From positions 41,950 through 93,830 of the forward strand of contig QKYT01000329.1 in assembly GCA_003550305.1 (NCBI GenBank): DNA of 51,881 nt. The letters run 5' to 3'. The stretch is from Glomus cerebriforme. Taxonomy: Eukaryota > Glomeromycota > Glomeromycetes > Glomerales > Glomeraceae. The notes under the pieces were generated by a model that was not told where the DNA came from, ran no database searches, and was given only the letters and a program-made list of their open reading frames with translations. Of this stretch, positions 45,356 to 51,881 are shown in pieces; position 1 is the first letter of the stretch, and the number at the start of each line of letters is the position of its first letter. Both the position numbers and the translations under genes were made by a program.

Positions 45356-47106
45356 TTCCTTTCAAAAAATTCGAGGAGTATTTTTAAGGTTCTTACGTAC
45401 CGTATTATATTTTTTACACTCATATGGTACAACAAATCATTGTCGAATCGAAAAAAATTATGCGCCAATTTAATTTGAATTCATGCATAAATCTGCCGTA
45501 AAGTTTACAAGGCTGTTGTAAATAATTTGCCGATCTCTGATAATTACGTACCATGCGTATTTTTACCAGCACTACAACCTTTAAGGTAAAAGAAGGTTTA
45601 GAATATCATTGTATTTGAAATATAGTATTATAATATTGTGAGAGGCTGGAAACTACATGTAAGATCAAAGACTATACATTTTTTGAGATCCAGAATTACT
45701 ATAATGTCAGTCAGTATAGCAATAAATTCTGGCTGACATTATCCAAAAAGAAATTCAAATACAGTACCTATTTTATATGTATTTTATATATATCCTTAGA
45801 TCCGCGATAAAATTTTTGTAATAATGATAATTAAAAAAATATTTAATACATAAGTATTAACAACTGATTTCTAAATCAAGTTAGTCATGATATACAATTA
45901 AAAAAAGATCTCTTATACAGTAAACGAAAAAATTTTGGATATTTTATCCATTCAACCGCGCAAGTAAAAACTAACAAGGAAACCAACCTCACATTCTAAG
46001 TTGTCGAAATTTTTTTTTTTTAAAAAAAAAGCGTCAAAGCATCGAGGTATCTATGATAATTAAATGTGACATGTACAATAAATTATGCATAATTGCCGAA
46101 TATCAGATTTTTTGTCTAACAGTTTTATAACTTTCACTAATTTGGACGAAAAGAAAATGGCGCCAATTAGAATATTCAAAGAATTTACAAAAAAAAACAA
46201 ACCAAATTATTATGTGCGATCAGAAATTTTAATCTAAAAACTTCCGGATGAGTGAGTAATGACCGATGAGTGAATAAAGATCTACCGAGAGGCGATTTTT
46301 AACGCGTACTCTAAACTATCGAAAATATAATTTTCTGGGTTAAAATAAAAATAGCATCGTCATGTGATAATTAACAATAACAGATTTCCGTTTAAAGCTA
46401 ATCACCATCAATTTAAACCTAACGGATCTTCAAGTAAAGAGTGACTTACCTGTAAAAGTAAAATCTTTTTTTCACTGTGAAAAATAAAATTCATTATAGC
46501 ACTGTCATTTAAAATGATAATAATTATTGAAAAGTTGAAACCATAATATATTGTATCTGCTAATAGATTCACATGATTTACGTACGAAATTTTTTAAAAT
46601 CAGGTTACTTGATATTGCTGTTATTGGAGGAACAGTATTGACAAAAAAAAAATCGTATTATATTTCAGAATTATTAGACAATTGGCTTTGGATCCAGAAT
46701 TAATCATTTTAATGCTCTAGATCTAAATGTATTATGTTATATCAACGTTCTTATTAACTTTCATGTAGATAATATAACTTTCCTTGTATCGAACTATTTT
46801 TCTAATTTGGTCATTTTCTGTCTAACCGGTAAATAATAACAAACATCAACCTGATTATTATCAATATCTTGGAAGGATTTAAATTCAACACTACATACTT
46901 CTGATCATGTTTTCAAGAAAAATTACGAACACAAGACAAAAATAAATGGTTTGATTAGCAGTATATTAGTATATTTTATTTGTGTTGTGGTTTTTTAAAT
47001 ATTTTTTTCAAAAAATTATCTTATTACAAAAATAAAAATAATAATTTTTAAACTTATAAAATACAAAATACATTAGAATAAAAATTTTTTCTCTATCCCT
47101 TACTTA
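45356..47106. other. Intergenic region between the two kelch genes
   Basis: About 1.75 kb. Shows a small inverted pair at 45699-45742 (ATAATGTCAGTC ... GGCTGACATTAT), which resembles a MITE remnant, and a splice-like word CTTTTACAG|GTAAGT on the minus strand at 46450/46449. No ORF supported. Confidence 0.45.
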
Positions 47107-48891
47107 TTATAAAGCTTCATTATTTGGTAATGAATTTGGATTAACATTTTGTTGCGTTGAACCTGTACTTTCAGAACTTATAAGAATTTGTGGGGGTGGC
47201 GTTGCCTTTTGATTTTGAGCTTTTTCATCTGGAATTTGTAATATTTCTCGAGAGTGTTCACCTCCAGGAGTTGGTATTGCTTTATTTTGCTCTTTCTTAT
47301 TTTTTCTAACTTTTCTATTCTTTTTATACCATTTATATAAAAAGTAGCCTCCAACAGCTAATAAAATACCACCAACTGAAGATCCTATAATTACGCCAAT
47401 TATAACCCATAGATTACTAGATTGTAAAGCAGGTGATAAAGTCTCAAAAGATGTTGTCCAAATATATTCATTATTATCACTAATATCAAGTAATAATACA
47501 TCATTATCATTTCCTTGTGTATATCCTAAACCTTTTAACAAATAATTTAACATTAAATTAATAAATTATAAAAAAAAAAAAAAAAATATTTTAATTATTA
47601 TATATTATTATATTTACCAAAAGTTATGACCATATAACTTTCAATTATTACTGCTTTATGTGCAGCACGGGTAGATGATGGAATTTTTCCAGAAGATTTC
47701 GGAATAGACCATTTATAATTATTTAAATCTAAAACATAAAGTCCTTCATCAGAATATTCACTGGAATTCATCCCTCCAAAAATAATTATTCTTTGTCCGT
47801 CCAATCCTATCAATTTAAATATTTTATTAATAAAAAATGAAAAAAAAAGTTCATTTTATTAACATATTTACCAAGAACACTTGAGAATGAATACCTTGCA
47901 GAAGGTATCGATCCACTAGTTGTCTAAATGTTGAAAATATAATTGATGTATTATTAATATAAATCAAAAAAAAATCATTATATATAAAAAAAAAATTTAC
48001 CTTTATAGTCCAATTATTGTTTACTGTATCATACAAATATACCTTTGGAAAAAAAATTAATGTTTAGTTATATCATTAACATAAATAATTATTAAAGATT
48101 ATTTTTTAGCATTCACCTCATTTAGGGTGAGCGCTTCTTGATTAAATTGACCTCCTAATTATAATAATTATTGAATTAATATTTTGTTTTTTTTTTAAAA
48201 AAAAAAAACTAATTTATTAAATATCCCACATACCCATATAAATAATAATATTATTTGGTAAGAATACAGCACCATATTGAACTCTTGGACTAGGTGCGTT
48301 GATTGAACTAATATTTTTCCAACTTAAACTTGTTGTATTTAAAGTAAACATATCATTTGTATATTTATTAAGTTCAAGTGAGTATCCGCCAAATAAATAT
48401 ATTAATCCATTAGAATCACTTAAAAGAGTTATTCCTCTTCCAATTGGTGGTGTACCATTTATTTCAGGAATTTTCCATAAATTACTTTGAGTATCATATG
48501 TATAAACTAGAGCGAGTTTTCTTTGAATATCTAAACTCTCACCGCCATATAGAAATAATGTGTTATTATTTTCACCACCTACAATAGATGCAGCATATCG
48601 ATGTGGTGGAATAATATCATCATTTGTACTGTGTGATATGTCATACCATTTTAAATTACTAGTTTCAAAAGGATTAAGGTCAAAAAAAATAAATATTCCA
48701 TTTGTTACTAAACATATTCCTTGACAATTTTTTGCTCCACCTAAAACAAATAACTTATCATTAATAACTGTAGCAGTATGTCCATAACGTGAATCTGGAT
48801 TAATAGTTACTATTTGAGAAGAGACTTTAATTAATAATTGAAGCAAAATGCCAAGTATGACATAAATTGAAGAGTTATTTAGAAAATTCAT
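47107..48891 (-). CDS. Kelch-repeat single-pass membrane protein, six exons, 465 aa
   Basis: Exons: 48891-48234, 48154-48117, 48042-48001, 47923-47872, 47806-47618, 47525-47107. All introns are GT-AG and all phases agree (1,398 nt). The protein starts with a signal peptide (MNFLNNSSIYVILGILLQLL ... SSQ, residues 1-26). Six kelch blades follow, each ending in a Gly-Gly-type turn: YGHTATVINDKLFVLGG, YAASIVGGENNNTLFLYGG, ITLLSDSNGLIYLFGG, YGAVFLPNNIIIYMGG (across intron 1), YSFSSVLGLDGQRIIIFGG and HKAVIIESYMVITFG. A transmembrane helix lies at ~365-390 (IIGVIIGSSVGGILLAVGGY), then a basic stop-transfer (KWYKKNRKVRKNKKEQNK) and a ~65-aa Pro/Gln/Ser-rich cytoplasmic tail. The predicted topology is an outward-facing kelch propeller on the cell surface or in an endomembrane. 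This kelch-TM architecture is, to my knowledge, an expanded Rhizophagus family; the ligand is unknown. The paralogue immediately downstream is broken. Confidence 0.88.
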
Positions 48892-49236
48892 TTTTTTTTT
48901 TTTTTTGAAGTATTGTTGTTGTAATGAACACCTATATTGTTATTTTTGGCTGCAGTTTGTGCGACACAAACATTTTCTGTTGTACGTTGATCAACACTTT
49001 TCCTTACTCAGCTAAACAATAAATTTTTTGTAAATCTGTAGTACAGTACAAAAAATTACCAATAAAAGATCATGCGACGTTACTCTTCTTTAATTGAAAA
49101 ATTTTCCTGCAGTATATCATCTACGCCTCCAATGAATATAAATAATTTTTTTTTTTTTTTTGAATAATTTTTTTATATTTATTTTCATTCATAAAAAAAA
49201 AAAGGTTATACAGTATTTGCTTACATTTATTTATCT

Positions 49237-49436
49237 TTTGATTTGTATCGAAAAGCTGCAAATTCTGTGGCTGAGGCTCAATACGATCTGTATGAAAATA
49301 GAGATGGAACCGATCAAAATATTGAACCGGCAATACAATGGTATACAAAATCTTCTGATCAAGATATCAAAAAGCTCAAGTTAGATTAAAAAATTCTCAA
49401 TTAAAAATAAAAAAAGGAGCGATTCATGTAAAATAA
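49237..49436 (+). pseudogene. Sel1-like repeat remnant
   Basis: Plus strand reads FDLYRKAANSVAEAQYDLYE, then NRDGTDQNIEPAIQWYTKSS and DQDIK. A one-base shift near 49370 then gives KAQVRLKNSQLKIKKGAIHV and a stop at 49434-49436. The pattern (WYRKAA...A..YdLg..y..G.G...n...Ai.WY.ksa.q....Aq..L) is the Sel1/TPR-like repeat, normally a protein-protein interaction solenoid, and in Rhizophagus often the C-terminal half of kinase-like proteins. Here only one and a half repeats survive, with no kinase and no start. It starts just after a T-rich/A-rich stretch. Confidence 0.65.
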
Positions 49437-50520
49437 ATAAATTAATTATTCCATTATAAAATATATTTTCAAATTATTTAAGGCGTGACAAATCTAAGTC
49501 ACGTGATCCCGACTTGAACGGCCCCGTTACTCTAAGAAATTTCTATTTTCATATATAACAAGAAACCAGCTAAATAAAAATGAATACAATATAAGATAAT
49601 GGAGTAGCAATGTTTAAAACTTACTAGAGGAACTTGTATATATTCGCAGTATACCCGTTATGTAAATTTAAGAATCGCACCTGCTACGTATTGATCATTC
49701 ATCGGGTTATCATGAAATTCATGAAATTCGGTGATGTTAACTTGTTGATTACATACCTTATTGATCTAATTAACTGATATACTGTTATGGAAAAGTCGCT
49801 TAATTTATTTATATTAAATCGTTTTCTATTAGTTAAGAAGTTCCATATTTAAGTAACTTTGAATTTTGTTAAATTCAAGGTCGAAAATTGTTCATTCTAG
49901 AGTCTTATTAAAGCAATTAAATCTTAGAAAACTGGTATAATGAGATTTTTTAACTTAAATATAATTGATCCTTAGATTCAGAAAATTACTATAAATTACG
50001 CAACATCCTCTTCATTTGAACAGAGGGAAAAGGTATAAATTTTCAATTATGCTAAGATTTTGATTAATAACATGAGATAATATTAAAATAATTTTATATT
50101 ATTTCGCTCAATAATCTGTAAAAATTATGTAATATTTGCCATAAGTTACATCATAATTTTAAATTTTAAAAAAGTATACAATAAAAAAATAATGTAAATT
50201 GTACGTAATGTATTGTTGCACAAAATATTTTTAACTTTACAACAGTTATCAGCCTATAAATTTCATTCAATAAAATATTATCAGTCAAATGACTAATTTT
50301 TTTGTATTATTAATAAATCACTGAGACATATCCAATTTAGATACATTACTAATGACTCATAATTATTATTTTTTTATAGACCGCCGGAACTATCCGACAA
50401 TGATTAAATAATATAACTATAACAGAAAATGACTCANGACAAAAAAATTTTATATATATTGGCAACTTTTTTTTTCAAAAAAAATTTTTTTTATATTCCT
50501 AAAGAAATTATTTTTTCTTT
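49437..50520. other. AT-rich gene-free stretch
   Basis: No ORF or RNA supported. One ambiguous base at 50437. Confidence 0.45.
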
Positions 50521-50522
50521 CC

Positions 50523-51881
50523 CAGTGAGCAATGCCTGAATGAATGTTTCGACCACACACGCATATTGAATGGGCAAATATACAATATTTTTACCATGCC
50601 TGAGTGAGTGTTTCGACCCTCATTCAAGCATATCTGAGTGGGCAAATGAGCAAATTTTTACCATACCCATATTTGAATGGGCAAATGAGCAATATTTTTA
50701 CCATGCCTAAGTGTGGTTAATGAGCAATATTTGAGTGGGCAAATGAGCAAATATTTTTCCATGCTGAGTGGGCAAATGAACAAATAATTTCCATGCCTGA
50801 GTGAGCGTTTCGACCCTCATACAAGCATATTTGAGTGGGCAAATGAGTACCATACCCATATTTGAGTGGGCAAATGAGCAAATCTAAGTGTGGTTAATGA
50901 GCAATATTTGAGTGGGCAAATGAGCAAATATTTTTCCACTGAGTGGCAAATGAACAAATATTTTTCCACTGAGTGGCAAATGAACAAATAATTTCCATGC
51001 CTGAGTGAGTGTTTCGACCCTCATACAAGCATATCTGAGTGGGCAAATGAGCAAATAATTTTTCCATCATGCCTGAGTGAGTGTTTCGACCCTCATACAA
51101 GCATATCTGAGTGAGCAAATGAGCCCTAGCCCTCATACACGTATTTGAGTGGGAAATGAGCAATATTTTTACCATGCCTAAGTGTGATCAAATGAGCAAT
51201 ATTTGAGTGGGCAAATGAGCAAATAATTTTTCCATCATGCCTGAGTGAGTGTTTCGACCCTCATGCAAGCATATCTGAGTGGGCAAATGAGTACCATACC
51301 CATATTTGAGTGGGCAAATGAGCAAATATTTTTCCATGCTGAGTGGGCAAATGAAAAAATAATTTCCATGCCTGAGTGAGTGTTTCGACCCTCATACAAG
51401 CATATCTGAGTGAGCAAATTAGTCCTAGCCCTCATACACGTATATTTGAGTGGGAAATGAGTAATATTTTTACCATGCCTGAGTACAGAGTGGGCAAATA
51501 TGCAAATTTCTTACCATACCCATATTTGAGTGGGAAATGAGCAATATTTTTACCATGCCTAAGTGTGGTCAAATGAGCAATATTTGAGTCAAATGAGCAA
51601 ATATTTTTTCCATGCTGAGTTGAGTTAAAGCAAGTGAGCTATTTATCATGCCTGAGTGAGGTTTTGACCCTCATACACGCAGAGCAAATTTATTCCACGC
51701 ATACCTGATTGAGCAAATTTTTTCATGCCTGAGCTCATACACTAAAGTGAGCTATTTATTTATATCTAAGTGAATGTTTGAACTCGTACATGTTATTTAT
51801 ACTATATCTAACATAAGCTATTTATTTATGACTGAGTGTTTTTCTATTCCATACAGACATATTTAATACTTATGATAAATG
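50523..51881. repeat. Satellite-like tandem array, continues past the window
   Basis: Two core words alternate: GAGTGGGCAAATGAGCAA (more than a dozen copies and variants) and CATGCCTGAGTGAGTGTTTC with GACCCTCATACAAGCATAT. Spacers are ATATTTTTCC or ATAATTTCC. Repeat lengths vary from about 35 to 120 bp by loss of one or the other word, so there is a higher-order pattern. The last ~200 bp are more degenerate, suggesting the edge of the array. Apparent ORFs in it (for example 50894-51175 and 51235-51435, both minus) are translations of the repeat. Confidence 0.9.

Noticed and set aside
50894..51435. Two minus-strand ORFs with repeated HSNTCMRA/CLYEGRNTHSG strings
   Set aside because: They are the satellite array read in one frame; no start context and no family.
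50523..51881. CRISPR-like array
   Set aside because: Repeat and spacer lengths vary and spacers are themselves repeated; no cas genes; the host looks eukaryotic.

Overview
The window looks like nuclear DNA of an arbuscular mycorrhizal fungus, most probably Rhizophagus or a close relative. It is very AT-rich, full of homopolymers and decayed transposons. Its few good genes are split by short GT-AG introns (about 65-90 bp) and belong to families I know as expanded in Glomeromycotina: HMG-box (MATA_HMG type) proteins, membrane-anchored kelch-repeat proteins, RecQ-like helicases, Sel1-repeat fragments and MULE transposases. The species call is inference; no rRNA, tRNA or marker gene was found to fix it.

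Layout. 1-1083: 3' part of a RecQ-like helicase next to a decayed coding block. 1.7-16.6 kb: a transposon graveyard. It holds a 186-bp inverted-repeat element, a 1,990-bp element with related ends enclosing minisatellites, a dead MULE with both long terminal inverted repeats, remnants of several repeated families, a 529-bp fold-back element with CACTG-type ends, and a decayed two-exon gene interrupted by a Harbinger-like MITE (second copy at 40.4 kb). 16.7-16.99 kb: a strong palindrome. 17.5-23.2 kb: a less repetitive, less AT-rich stretch with spliced-looking exon candidates on both strands and a 385-bp N gap; product and gene boundaries are unresolved. 23.5-30.6 kb: mostly non-coding AT-rich sequence with MITEs and simple repeats.

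30.7-39.2 kb: two paralogous HMG-box genes on the minus strand about 7 kb apart, with a tiny arginine-rich ORF on the plus strand between them. 41.2-41.5 kb: a decayed fragment of unknown family. 43.5-48.9 kb: two tandem kelch genes on the minus strand. The upstream one (47107-48891) is intact in six exons and predicts a 465-aa secreted/type I membrane protein. The downstream one (43551-45355) is a frameshifted copy with the same exon plan. 49.2-49.4 kb: Sel1-repeat remnant. 50.5-51.9 kb: a tandem satellite-like array running off the window.

No operon-like cooperation is visible. The theme is gene-family expansion (HMG, kelch) and decay inside repeat-rich DNA. I do not see a coherent new multi-gene system. 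The best leads are the diversified HMG pair, the intact/broken kelch pair with a shared exon plan, the arginine-rich mini-ORF, the MITE that rewrites the end of a reading frame, and the spliced-looking island at 17.5-23.2 kb.
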